Shown here: one piece after another, positions 25,815 to 34,223 of the stretch
Position numbering within the stretch: the first letter of the stretch is position 1
Layout: each line of letters opens with the position of its first letter
Source: NORP110 sp051251595
GTDB lineage: Bacteria; Pseudomonadota; Alphaproteobacteria; Rhodobacterales; Rhodobacteraceae
DNA: 64,000 bases
Assembly (NCBI GenBank): GCA_051251595.1
Contig: JBPOFA010000001.1
Location: 62,001 to 126,000, forward strand
Direction of reading: 5' to 3'
Notes under the pieces: model-generated
Told to the model about the DNA's origin: nothing
What the model saw: only the letters and a program-made list of their open reading frames with translations
The model's database searches: none
Translations under genes and position numbers: made by a program

Positions 25815-26690
25815 ATGGAAATCTCCAGTGTCGGAATCGTGGGTGCGGGGCAAATGGGAAATGGCATTGCACATGTCTTTGCCCTGGCCGGATATGACGT
25901 TGTTCTGAATGACATCAGCGATGATGCGCTGAACGCCGCAATGGCCCAGATCGACAAGAACCTGGAACGCCAGGTGTCCCGCGAAAAGATCTCGGCCGCG
26001 GACAAAGCATCTGCCATAAGCCGAATCAGAACCACAAAGACGCTGGCCGAGTTGGGGCAGACCGACCTGATCATAGAGGCGGCGACGGAACGGGAAACGG
26101 TAAAGCAGGCCATCTTTGAAGAACTGCTGCCGCATCTTCAACCCCACACAATTCTAACGTCGAACACCTCTTCCATCTCCATCACCAGGCTTGCGTCCCG
26201 CACGGACCGGCCGGAAAAGTTCCTAGGGTTTCACTTTATGAACCCCGTGCCCGTCATGCAGCTGGTAGAGCTTATTCGCGGCATCGCCACGGATGAAGAA
26301 ACCTTCAAAGCCTGTCTGGCCGTGGTGGATCGCCTTGGCAAAACTGCCGCCACCGCCGAAGATTTTCCCGCCTTTATCGTGAACCGGATCCTGATGCCGA
26401 TGATCAATGAAGCCGTCTACACCTTGTTTGAAGGCGTCGGTTCGGTTCAATCCATTGATGAATCGCTAAAGCTGGGCGCAAATCACCCCATGGGCCCGCT
26501 AGAGCTGGCAGACTTCATCGGGCTGGACACATGTCTGGCCATCATGAATGTCTTGCACGAAGGGCTTGCCGATACAAAATACCGGCCCTGCCCGCTATTG
26601 ACGAAATATGTAGAGGCTGGCTGGCTTGGCAGAAAGACGCAGCGCGGGTTTTACGACTATCGCGGCGAAACCCCGGTTCCGACGCGCTAG
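25815..26690 (+). CDS. 3-hydroxybutyryl-CoA dehydrogenase
   Basis: This is an NAD(P)-dependent 3-hydroxyacyl-CoA dehydrogenase of 291 residues, single-function type. It interconverts acetoacetyl-CoA and 3-hydroxybutyryl-CoA in beta-oxidation or polyhydroxybutyrate metabolism. The Rossmann motif is GIVGAGQMGNGIAHVFALAGYDV. The catalytic histidine lies in GFHFMNPVPVMQLVELI, and the C-terminal signature is FPAFIVNRILMPMINEAV. The start is the ATG at 25815, with AAGGTG upstream. Its stop overlaps the stop of the convergent acyltransferase by 4 nt. Confidence 0.94.
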   Translation: MEISSVGIVGAGQMGNGIAHVFALAGYDVVLNDISDDALNAAMAQIDKNLERQVSREKISAADKASAISRIRTTKTLAELGQTDLIIEAATERETVKQAIFEELLPHLQPHTILTSNTSSISITRLASRTDRPEKFLGFHFMNPVPVMQLVELIRGIATDEETFKACLAVVDRLGKTAATAEDFPAFIVNRILMPMINEAVYTLFEGVGSVQSIDESLKLGANHPMGPLELADFIGLDTCLAIMNVLHEGLADTKYRPCPLLTKYVEAGWLGRKTQRGFYDYRGETPVPTR

Positions 26691-27568
26691 TCTTGTTTCA
26701 ACGCCAAGGTATGGTCCCGCAGCCACGCCATAAATGACCGCGTGTTGGATGAATGCTCTTTAAGCTCTTCTGCAGATAGCGGCTTGCCCACAACCGGGTT
26801 CTGGGGCTTGTTCAGGGCGTGAACCACCTCATGCAACAACAGCCCCTGCCGTAGCGTGGCAGAGACCAGGTTCGCCATCAGATAAAGCCGGGTGTTTTGC
26901 CCCGGAAAAAATATCGGCAAAACTGTTGCGCCGGACCGCTGGATCATCTTGGCTGTAAACGGATTCCATTCGCTTTCAATTGCCGGCCCAAAGAACGTTT
27001 TGGATGACGCAACTTCGCCAGCGGGAAATAGAATAATCACGCCGCCTGCCTTTAGATGCGCCATCGCTTTTTTGCGCATCAACAGGCTTTCGTTAAAGCT
27101 GTCCTCTTCATGGGGAAACGGCACGGGCAGCATGAACTGGCTGATCTCTTTGATCCCTGAAATCAGCGATCGCGTCAGGATCAGGAAATCATCCCTTTTA
27201 TGGCCAACAAGCTCTGCCATGACCATGCCGTCAATCATGCCATGGGGATGATTGGCCACAACGATCAACGGACCTGTCGCAGGGATGTTGTCGATCTGAT
27301 CCTGCGGGGTTTGCAGCTTGATCCCCATAAAATCCAGGGCTTGCCGGAAAAAGGGCAACCCCTCATCAAAGCCAGCCGCCTCGAATTTGCGGATCAAACG
27401 CAGCAAACGCAGCTTGCCTGTCATCCATTCCATGGCGCGAATGGTGTAAATCTTTTTAGGATCTGAAAATGTGGTGGAATACGACAGCTTACGCTTGTCG
27501 TAGGGTACGTATTTTTCGGGTCCCTTAGGCTCTTCGGTCCCTGAAGATGCTACATGGTTCTTTGCCAA
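26687..27568 (-). CDS. Lysophospholipid acyltransferase family protein (TTG start)
   Basis: This is a 293-residue acyltransferase of the PlsC-related, hemolysin/OlsA-like type. The catalytic block is VVANHPHGMIDGMVMAEL, a variant in which the His and Asp are separated by five residues rather than four. The second block is GGVIILFPAGEVASSK and the third is ATVLPIFFPGQN. The only sensible start is TTG at 27568 (GGGG eight bases upstream), since the next in-frame ATG is at residue 46 or later. The acyl acceptor, a lysophospholipid or an ornithine lipid, is undetermined. Confidence 0.82.
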   Translation of the reverse strand: MAKNHVASSGTEEPKGPEKYVPYDKRKLSYSTTFSDPKKIYTIRAMEWMTGKLRLLRLIRKFEAAGFDEGLPFFRQALDFMGIKLQTPQDQIDNIPATGPLIVVANHPHGMIDGMVMAELVGHKRDDFLILTRSLISGIKEISQFMLPVPFPHEEDSFNESLLMRKKAMAHLKAGGVIILFPAGEVASSKTFFGPAIESEWNPFTAKMIQRSGATVLPIFFPGQNTRLYLMANLVSATLRQGLLLHEVVHALNKPQNPVVGKPLSAEELKEHSSNTRSFMAWLRDHTLALKQD

Positions 27569-27608
27569 AGAATTGCCCCGTCTTTTAAACTATACGCGAT
27601 GAACCGCG

Positions 27609-27887
27609 TCAAAAATCTTCACCAAACCGATCTGCGACCAATGCCTCAATCGCTTGTGCCAGTTTGTCTGACTCGGGTCCACGCGTTTCGACGTCAATAT
27701 ATGTGCCTTTAGACGCAGCCAGCATCAAAAGCCCCATAATGCTGTCGCCAGAGGACTGCATCCCATCCTTGGACACCTCTGCATCCGCATCGAAGGCTTC
27801 TACCACCTCAACCAACTTGGCCGAAGCCCGGGCATGCAAGCCTTTTTCATTTACAATGAGAAGCCGAGTTTTGTGTTTATTTGTCAT
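27609..27887 (-). CDS. HPr-family phosphocarrier protein
   Basis: This is a small phosphotransfer protein of 92 residues that takes phosphate from enzyme I at the histidine in NEKGLHARASAKLV (His18). The regulatory serine position is in SGDSIMGLLML (Ser49), the substrate of HPr kinase in this type of system. It is the last gene of the chvI-chvG-hprK-rapZ-EIIA-HPr array. No enzyme I or sugar permease is in the window, so it is likely part of a regulatory PTS. Confidence 0.93.
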   Translation of the reverse strand: MTNKHKTRLLIVNEKGLHARASAKLVEVVEAFDADAEVSKDGMQSSGDSIMGLLMLAASKGTYIDVETRGPESDKLAQAIEALVADRFGEDF

Positions 27888-27896
27888 AGCGGGCTC

Positions 27897-28289
27897 TCAA
27901 TGAGGCACCGTGTCGAACGTGTCAATGTATTTGCGTCCAGCATTCTTGGCGCTCTCTACGGCCCGATCCACTGAAAGATGGCGCGATTTGGCCAGCTTTA
28001 TCAACATCGGAAGATTTGCACCAAAAAGGATTTTCCTGTTCGACGGGCTGCACGCCAACAGGGATAGATTTGAAGGAGAGCCGCCGAACATGTCGGTTAC
28101 AACGACGACACCGTCGCCGACATCCACAGTGTCTGCGGCCGCGCAAATTTCGTTTTCTTTGAGCTTTCGGTCATGATCCACGTCGATTGCAACCGTGCGT
28201 ATGCCAGATTGCTTGCCGACAACGTGTTCGACAGCGGCCAAGTATTCCTTGGCCAATCCACCATGTGCGACGATCACGATCCCGATCAC
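27897..28289 (-). CDS. PTS EIIA component, mannose-family fold
   Basis: This is a 130-residue EIIA-man-like protein with the phospho-accepting His9 in GIVIVAHGGLAKEYL. The family block VVVVTDMFGGSPSNLSLL is present. In alphaproteobacteria this protein works with HPr as a regulatory phosphate acceptor rather than in sugar import. The start is GTG at 28289, with GGGG eight bases upstream. It lies 9 bp before HPr and 14 bp after rapZ. Confidence 0.92.
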   Translation of the reverse strand: MIGIVIVAHGGLAKEYLAAVEHVVGKQSGIRTVAIDVDHDRKLKENEICAAADTVDVGDGVVVVTDMFGGSPSNLSLLACSPSNRKILFGANLPMLIKLAKSRHLSVDRAVESAKNAGRKYIDTFDTVPH

Positions 28290-28303
28290 GTCAATACCCC
28301 AAC

Positions 28304-29233
28304 TTATCGGCCATGTGTCGATGCTCCAACACTGCGGCGTTCTAATTCCCGATGTCGTTTAGACACCTGCCATCCGGATGCTGCAAGTGCATTCGTCAGT
28401 TTTTCCGCGACGGCAACAGACCTGTGTTGCCCTCCGGTGCATCCAAAAGCAATTGAAAGATGCGATTTCCCTTCTTCAGTGAAGGCAGGAAGCAACATTT
28501 CGACCAGTTCAGAGACTTTGTTGAAGAAGTCTTGGTATCTTTCGTCCTGCTCAACATAGTTCGCAACTGCCGCGTCCCGACCGTCCAGGGGCCGCAAGTC
28601 TTTGTCCCAATGGGGGTTGCGCAAAAACCGGCAGTCAAAAACCATATCCACCCCACGCGGCATCCCGCGCTTGTAGGAAAAGGACTGAACAGAGATGGCC
28701 AGCCGCGCCTGTTTGGACACGTTAAACCAATGTTCAATTTCTGATTTCAGCTCATGAGGCGACAGATCAGACGTATCAATCAGAAAATTGGCACGGGCAC
28801 GTATGGGGACGAGCAAATCAATCTCTGTTTCAATCCCGTCAGAGGGTGTGTCTGATGCGGCAATCGGGTGCGGCCTGCGGGTTTCAGAGAACCTGCGAAT
28901 GAGGACATCTATCGAACAATCCAGATACAGCAGTTCGATGTCCAACGCCGGATTGCGCGACAGGCGGTCAATCGCCTCGATCATGGCATTGGCAGAAAAA
29001 TCGCGATTTCGAACGTCTATCCCAAGCGCCAGCGGACGGCCGATCGGCGGACCATCAAGCAAGCGCGGCAAAAGCGACAGTGGCAGGTTATCCATCGTCT
29101 CAAACCCGATATCTTCCAGCGCCTTCACAGCCGTTGATCTGCCCGCACCAGAGGGGCCGGTCACAAAAACCAGCCGTTGCACGGCAGGCACCGGCGTTTC
29201 GTTGTCCTGTCCTTTTTCGGCCATCTCAGTCAC
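28304..29233 (-). CDS. rapZ: RNase adapter protein RapZ
   Basis: This is an ATP-binding protein of 309 residues, the YvcJ/RapZ family. In enterobacteria it guides RNase E to the sRNA GlmZ; the target in alphaproteobacteria is not established. The Walker A motif is VTGPSGAGRSTAV. The C-terminal RNA-binding/regulatory domain contains GCTGGQHRSVAVAEKL. The GTG at 29233 overlaps the hprK stop (GTGA) and has AAAGGA just before it; an ATG three codons later is the alternative. It belongs to the hprK-rapZ-EIIA-HPr array. Confidence 0.93.
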   Translation of the reverse strand: MTEMAEKGQDNETPVPAVQRLVFVTGPSGAGRSTAVKALEDIGFETMDNLPLSLLPRLLDGPPIGRPLALGIDVRNRDFSANAMIEAIDRLSRNPALDIELLYLDCSIDVLIRRFSETRRPHPIAASDTPSDGIETEIDLLVPIRARANFLIDTSDLSPHELKSEIEHWFNVSKQARLAISVQSFSYKRGMPRGVDMVFDCRFLRNPHWDKDLRPLDGRDAAVANYVEQDERYQDFFNKVSELVEMLLPAFTEEGKSHLSIAFGCTGGQHRSVAVAEKLTNALAASGWQVSKRHRELERRSVGASTHGR

Positions 29234-29664
29234 GCGATCCTTTCCCCCTTTAAGTATTGCATAATCGCCGCAGGAAAATAGCTGTGCACGGAACCGTGAA
29301 CCAGGGGAAGCTGATGGCCCAAGACCGATAGGGTGCGAAACGGCGGTAGACGGTCTGTCTCTGTGACGGTCAAATCAACGACCAGTCGGACAGGTGCATA
29401 GGTTTGCGGTTCAGCCATAAGTATTCCAACGCCTCGCGCTTCAATCTTGCCAAGCAATGCTTGTGGGCAAGACGCGCGAACACCATACTCTTGCCGTGTG
29501 ACAATCGTGCGGTCATCGGCGATCAAAGATGCCCCGCGCGACATGAGTTCTAATGCCAGGCCTGACTTTCCCGATCCAGAAGGCCCCATAATCAGAACCG
29601 CAGCGTCGTCGATGCCGACGCAACTGGCATGCAGGATTTGGGTAGAGGAATTATGATCAGTCAC
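29230..29664 (-). CDS. hprK: Short HPr kinase (HprK/P-type, C-terminal domain only)
   Basis: This kinase phosphorylates the regulatory serine of HPr. At about 144 residues it has only the catalytic domain, the usual form in alphaproteobacteria, and lacks the N-terminal domain of Firmicute enzymes. The Walker A motif is LIMGPSGSGKSGLALEL, followed by GASLIADDRT and the later motif IEARGVGILMAEP. I prefer GTG at 29664 (GGA six bases upstream). A GTG at 29694 in the same frame would add ten residues and has a poorly spaced site. Confidence 0.88.
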   Translation of the reverse strand: MTDHNSSTQILHASCVGIDDAAVLIMGPSGSGKSGLALELMSRGASLIADDRTIVTRQEYGVRASCPQALLGKIEARGVGILMAEPQTYAPVRLVVDLTVTETDRLPPFRTLSVLGHQLPLVHGSVHSYFPAAIMQYLKGERIA

Positions 29665-29762
29665 GGCAGTTCCAAACGACAATACAATCCGCACATTCCT
29701 GTGCTGATCAGGTGTTACTGCCTGATTTTATTTTGTAATGCCAGCCTGTTGGAAAAAGCTGG

Positions 29763-31493
29763 TTAAACCGGAATACCAACCACAAAACGTGCGCCCAAAG
29801 GCTCTGAAGTGACATCAGCATCCGTCGGGCGGATATTTTCTGCCCAGATCACCCCGCCATGCGCCTCTACGATCTGTTTGGATATTGCCAGCCCAAGGCC
29901 AGAATTGTCGCCGAACTGACCAACGGGGCGCGATGTGTAGAACCGGTTGAAAATCTTGGAAAGTGACTGTTCGGGAATACCCGGCCCGGTATCCTCGACA
30001 ACGACCAGAACCCGGTTTTCCCTTTTCCTGGCCCAAACACGAATGGCGTCGCCTTCGTCGCAAAACGAAATCGCATTTGAAATCAAATTCACAAAGACCT
30101 GGGCCAACCGCGCCTCGAGCCCCTGAAGGGTGATCGGGTCTTTTGGCAGATCCGAAATGAATTCTACGCCCTTGGACGCGGCCTCACCCCCAAGATATTC
30201 ATTGATGCTTGTCATCATTTTGGTCAGATCGAAGGTCTCTTCTTCTTCCTTGACCAATTCGCTGTCCAGACGCGAAGCATTTGAAATATCCGTCACCAAG
30301 CGATCCAGACGCCGAACGTCATGTTCAATGACATCCAACAACCGTTCCCGCTGCTCTTCTCTTTTGGCGATGCGCATGGTGCCAACGGCAGAGCGCAAAG
30401 AGGCCAAGGGGTTCTTCAGCTCATGCGCAACATCCGCTGCGAATTGTTCATTTGCATCGATCCGCTCATACAAGGCCGAAACCATCCCGCGCAATGCGCC
30501 GGACAGTCGGCCAATTTCATCGGGGCGGCCTGTCAGGTCTGGAATGCGCACGCGCCCTGGGCTGACCTTGCGCGAATTTTTGTCCCGCCCAACCTCTGCG
30601 GCGGCGGCCAAATCGGCCAACGGGTTTGCAATTGTCGATGCAAGAACAAGGCTAAGCCCGACCGACACAAGGATCGCAATGATAAACATTTGCAGCACCT
30701 GTTCGCGTTCACTGCGCACCAGACTGTCAATTTCCCCGGCCGCACTGGACATGGCCACAACGCCAACCGCAACACCATCCTTCAAGATTGGGGTCGCGAC
30801 AGAGAAAATCGTCTGCCCCTCGCCGTCCAGCGTCGTATTGACCTGTGTGCTCCCGCCCATGGTCGGGGTCACAAGACTGCGCACTTGGTCTTCTGGGTCA
30901 TAGTCGCTCTGAAGCGTCGATGTCGGCGCCAGGAGGCCGGAAATCCCGTCGAAAACCGAGTTAAGAAACTCTGTGATGATCGTGCTGCGCCCGCGCAATT
31001 GCAAACCGTCAACCGGTGAAGGTTCTGATCGTTCTGCCCCGACAGTGGTCGCCAACAAGTTTTCATTTGGATCGAAGACATAGACTTCGACACCGGCGTG
31101 CAGATCAAGGCTCTTCAGAATGGCCGAGGCGTTCAGGGATTGGTCCGTAACACCCGTAACCTGTTGGTTGGTGTCATTCTGCACCTCAAGGACACCTGCA
31201 ATCAGCTCTGCCTCTGCAACAAGTCCCAGTTCACGTTGAACCACCAGGCTGTCGCGAAACGGATTGAGGAACAAAACACCCGCAACGAGAATGATAAGCG
31301 CCAACAGATTGAACGTGACGATCTTGCGCGCGAGCGGCGATCTGTTGATTGAAATCAGCCCACGGCGCGCACGTCTTTCGCGCACTTCTGATTCAGAAGT
31401 AACGTGGGGCGCGACCCAGTCATCCCCAAACACAACATCGGCGTTCTTGGTTTTCTTCGAGTTAGGCACGTCAATCCTCGACGCGAGTGTCAT
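29763..31493 (-). CDS. chvG: Sensor histidine kinase ChvG-type
   Basis: This is the membrane sensor kinase of the ChvG-ChvI (ExoS-ChvI) two-component system, which in alphaproteobacteria responds to acid and envelope signals; 576 residues. It has a cytoplasmic N-terminus, transmembrane helices at about 58-76 and 269-287, a periplasmic sensor region between them, HAMP, and HisKA with His357 in FAADVAHELKNPLAS. The ATPase domain contains NLISNAISFCDEGD and EDTGPGIPEQ. It overlaps chvI by 1 nt (TAATG). The position next to hprK is characteristic. Confidence 0.93.
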   Translation of the reverse strand: MTLASRIDVPNSKKTKNADVVFGDDWVAPHVTSESEVRERRARRGLISINRSPLARKIVTFNLLALIILVAGVLFLNPFRDSLVVQRELGLVAEAELIAGVLEVQNDTNQQVTGVTDQSLNASAILKSLDLHAGVEVYVFDPNENLLATTVGAERSEPSPVDGLQLRGRSTIITEFLNSVFDGISGLLAPTSTLQSDYDPEDQVRSLVTPTMGGSTQVNTTLDGEGQTIFSVATPILKDGVAVGVVAMSSAAGEIDSLVRSEREQVLQMFIIAILVSVGLSLVLASTIANPLADLAAAAEVGRDKNSRKVSPGRVRIPDLTGRPDEIGRLSGALRGMVSALYERIDANEQFAADVAHELKNPLASLRSAVGTMRIAKREEQRERLLDVIEHDVRRLDRLVTDISNASRLDSELVKEEEETFDLTKMMTSINEYLGGEAASKGVEFISDLPKDPITLQGLEARLAQVFVNLISNAISFCDEGDAIRVWARKRENRVLVVVEDTGPGIPEQSLSKIFNRFYTSRPVGQFGDNSGLGLAISKQIVEAHGGVIWAENIRPTDADVTSEPLGARFVVGIPV

Positions 31494-32194
31494 TACTCTT
31501 CGTTGTACCGATATCCGATACCGTACAGCGTTTCGATCGCCGTAAACTCATCATCAACGGACCGCATCTTTTTGCGCAACCGTTTGATGTGGCTGTCGAT
31601 TGTACGGTCATCAACATAGACCTGATCATCGTAGGCAACGTCCATCAGCTGATCACGGCTTTTCACAAAACCTGGCCGTTGCGCCAGCGCCTGCAGCAAT
31701 AGGAACTCTGTCACGGTCAGTGAAACATCGATGCCCTTCCACGTCACAGCGTGACGCAGAGGATCCATGCTAAGTTCGCCACGTTCCATAACCTTGTTTT
31801 CGTCGCCTTCCGGCGTGACGCCTGTGTCAATCGCTTCTTGGCGACGCAGCAGCGCGCGAATACGTTCCACCAGCAACCGCTGAGAGAATGGTTTCTTGAC
31901 GTAATCGTCTGCACCCATCCGCAGGCCAAGCACCTCGTCAATCTCGTCATCCTTGGAGGTCAGGAAGATGACCGGCATTGCAGATTTTTGGCGAACCCGC
32001 TGCAACAGATCCATGCCATCCATCCGTGGCATTTTGATATCCAACACGGCCATATCCGGCAAACGCTTGTTGAACGCATCAAGCGCGGCCTGTCCGTCAT
32101 TATAAGTTTCTACGTCAAAGCCTTCAGCCTCGAGTGTCATTGACACCGACGTCAAGATGTTCCGGTCGTCATCAACCAACGCAATCCTGGACAT
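31493..32194 (-). CDS. chvI: Response regulator ChvI-type
   Basis: This is an OmpR-family DNA-binding response regulator of 233 residues paired with the adjacent kinase. The receiver domain has the acidic pair in ALVDDDRN, phospho-acceptor Asp52 in MAVLDIKMPRMDG, and the Lys of VKKPF. The winged-helix output domain ends DRTIDSHIKRLRKKMRSVDDEF, then ETLYGIGYRY. The start is the ATG at 32194. It is the first gene of the array and diverges from pckA. Confidence 0.95.
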   Translation of the reverse strand: MSRIALVDDDRNILTSVSMTLEAEGFDVETYNDGQAALDAFNKRLPDMAVLDIKMPRMDGMDLLQRVRQKSAMPVIFLTSKDDEIDEVLGLRMGADDYVKKPFSQRLLVERIRALLRRQEAIDTGVTPEGDENKVMERGELSMDPLRHAVTWKGIDVSLTVTEFLLLQALAQRPGFVKSRDQLMDVAYDDQVYVDDRTIDSHIKRLRKKMRSVDDEFTAIETLYGIGYRYNEE

Positions 32195-32565
32195 TGGAAT
32201 TTCCTCATTCTGCTCTGTTATTGGCTACTGGTAGCCTATTTTTTACCAGCATAATCCTGTTTCCGCCCCTTGGAAGCAACAACTAAGTGCGAATCAGTCT
32301 TTCACTACGACCATATATGTCAACAAATCCAGTAATTAATGACTAATTTGTCTCACTTCGGGGGATCTGTTTCCACATCCGGCAAATTGGTTGCGCTAAC
32401 TTAGGCGTGGTTGCGCTAACAACCGAGATACCCCCTATTTTCCTTTAAAAATATAGTGTTATAGCCAAATTGATTGGACGAATTCTCGACCAATCTCCCG
32501 GTCTTTTGAGTGGATTGGGGCTAAATGACTATAGGAAACCGTACTTTCGGCACAGGAGCAAAAAA
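32195..32565. promoter_or_regulatory. Divergent chvI-pckA control region (371 bp)
   Basis: No gene is seen here. The region contains a GGCTAC/GTAGCC dyad at 32223-32236 near the chvI side. Two identical 13-bp repeats lie at 32388-32420. An AT-rich stretch with a possible -10 box, TATAGT (32452-32457), sits on the pckA side. The pckA ribosome site AGGAG ends seven bases before its ATG. The size and repeats suggest that both promoters lie here. Confidence 0.6.
32388..32420 (+). promoter_or_regulatory. Tandem 13-bp operator-like repeats upstream of pckA
   Basis: TGGTTGCGCTAAC occurs at 32388-32400 and again at 32408-32420, exactly 20 bp apart, about two turns of the helix. The core TTGCGCTAA with a central CG resembles LacI-family operators. 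In Sinorhizobium meliloti the LacI-type regulator PckR controls pckA, so a PckR-like protein is a reasonable candidate. That link is inference. Confidence 0.6.
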
Positions 32566-34164
32566 ATGACGGTCACCAGGGTAAACCCAGCAAAAAAGCT
32601 AACGGATCAGGGGATTACGGGGCTTGGCGGGGTCTATTATAACCTGACCGCACCCGCCTTGGTTGAACAAGCTCTTCTGCGCGAAGAAGGGAAACTGGGC
32701 AAAGGTGGCACCTTGCTTGTGACAACGGGCAAATACACAGGCCGCTCGCCGAAAGACAAATTCATCGTCAAAACACCGGGGGTTGAGGCGAATATTTGGT
32801 GGGAAAACAACGCCGAAATGGCGCCTTCGGAATTTGCTCAGCTGCACCAGGATATGCTGGCGCATATGAAGGACAAAGAATATTTCGTTCAGGATCTGTT
32901 TGGCGGCGCTGACCCGGAACATCGCCTGGATGTCCGGGTGATTACGGAACTTGCATGGCACAGCCTGTTCATCCGCCACTTGCTGCGCCGCCCTAGCGAG
33001 GCAGAGCTTGAACGGTTTTCACCGGAATTCACGATCATCAATTGCCCAAGCTTCAAGGCCGACCCAAAGAAACATGGCTGCCGCTCTGACACTGTGATCG
33101 CCCTGAACCTTGAAGAAAAAGTAATTCTGATCGGGGGCACCGCCTATGCGGGCGAAACCAAGAAATCCGTCTTCACGCTGCTCAACTACCTGTTGCCAGA
33201 AAAAGACGTTTTGCCGATGCATTGCTCGGCCAACCACGCCCCGAACAATCCGGTCGATGCGGCTGTTTTCTTTGGGCTGTCCGGCACTGGGAAAACCACG
33301 CTTTCGGCGGATCCATCGCGTGTCTTGATCGGAGATGACGAACATGGATGGTCGGACCGCGGAACATTCAATTTCGAGGGCGGCTGTTACGCCAAGACGA
33401 TCAACCTGTCAGCAGAGGCAGAACCAGAGATCTACGCAACGACCACGAAATTTGGCGTTGTGATTGAAAACATGGTCTTTGATCCTGATACGCGCGATCT
33501 GGATTTCACCGATGACAGCCTGACGGCCAACATGCGGTGCGCCTATCCGCTGGAACATATCTCTAACGCTTCGCCGACAGCTCTGGGGGGACATCCCAAA
33601 AATATCATCATGCTGACCTGCGACGCGTTTGGTGTCTTGCCGCCTGTGGCCCGCCTGACACCGGCCCAGGCCATGTACCATTTTCTGTCCGGCTTTACGT
33701 CAAAAGTCGCAGGCACAGAGCGCGGCGTAACAGAGCCAGAGCCAACATTTTCAACATGTTTCGGCGCGCCATTTTTGCCCAGACGGCCAGAGGCCTATGG
33801 AAACCTGCTGCGCCAAAAGATTGCCACGCACGGGGCGACCTGTTGGTTGGTCAATACGGGCTGGACAGGGGGCGCCTATGGCACGGGCTCTCGGATGCCG
33901 ATCAAGGCGACACGGGCCTTGCTCAGCGCAGCTTTGGACGGAACGTTGGCAGAGGCACCTTTCCGCAAGGATCCGAATTTTGGCTTTGACGTGCCGACAA
34001 CGGTTCCAGGCGTTGCCGACATCCTTTTGGATCCACGGCGCACTTGGTCTGATGCCGATGCTTATGACGCCCAGGCAGAAAAATTGGTGAAAATGTTCTC
34101 TGACAATTTCGCGCAATACGCCGATTTCATTGACGATGACATAAAGGCCATCGCAATCGGCTAG
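32566..34164 (+). CDS. pckA: Phosphoenolpyruvate carboxykinase (ATP)
   Basis: This enzyme converts oxaloacetate and ATP to phosphoenolpyruvate, the entry step of gluconeogenesis; 532 residues, the standard size of the ATP-dependent enzyme. It has the motif GKYTGRSPKDKFIV, the kinase-1a loop FGLSGTGKTTLSADP, and FNFEGGCYAKTI. The start is the ATG at 32566, with AGGAG seven bases upstream. It diverges from chvI-chvG. In rhizobia ChvI influences central metabolism, so joint control is possible. Confidence 0.97.
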   Translation: MTVTRVNPAKKLTDQGITGLGGVYYNLTAPALVEQALLREEGKLGKGGTLLVTTGKYTGRSPKDKFIVKTPGVEANIWWENNAEMAPSEFAQLHQDMLAHMKDKEYFVQDLFGGADPEHRLDVRVITELAWHSLFIRHLLRRPSEAELERFSPEFTIINCPSFKADPKKHGCRSDTVIALNLEEKVILIGGTAYAGETKKSVFTLLNYLLPEKDVLPMHCSANHAPNNPVDAAVFFGLSGTGKTTLSADPSRVLIGDDEHGWSDRGTFNFEGGCYAKTINLSAEAEPEIYATTTKFGVVIENMVFDPDTRDLDFTDDSLTANMRCAYPLEHISNASPTALGGHPKNIIMLTCDAFGVLPPVARLTPAQAMYHFLSGFTSKVAGTERGVTEPEPTFSTCFGAPFLPRRPEAYGNLLRQKIATHGATCWLVNTGWTGGAYGTGSRMPIKATRALLSAALDGTLAEAPFRKDPNFGFDVPTTVPGVADILLDPRRTWSDADAYDAQAEKLVKMFSDNFAQYADFIDDDIKAIAIG

Positions 34165-34185
34165 AACATTTGGGCCCCGGACTTG

Positions 34186-34215
34186 TCTGGCATCCACATC
34201 GACATGGATGCCAGA
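34186..34215. terminator. Perfect 11-bp hairpin between pckA and the TSUP gene
   Basis: TCTGGCATCCA (34186-34196) and TGGATGCCAGA (34205-34215) are perfect inverted copies with an 8-nt loop, between two convergent genes. No T-run follows on the plus strand, so it may act as a two-way, partly Rho-assisted terminator or 3'-end stabiliser. Confidence 0.55.
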
Positions 34216-34223
34216 TACGCCGC

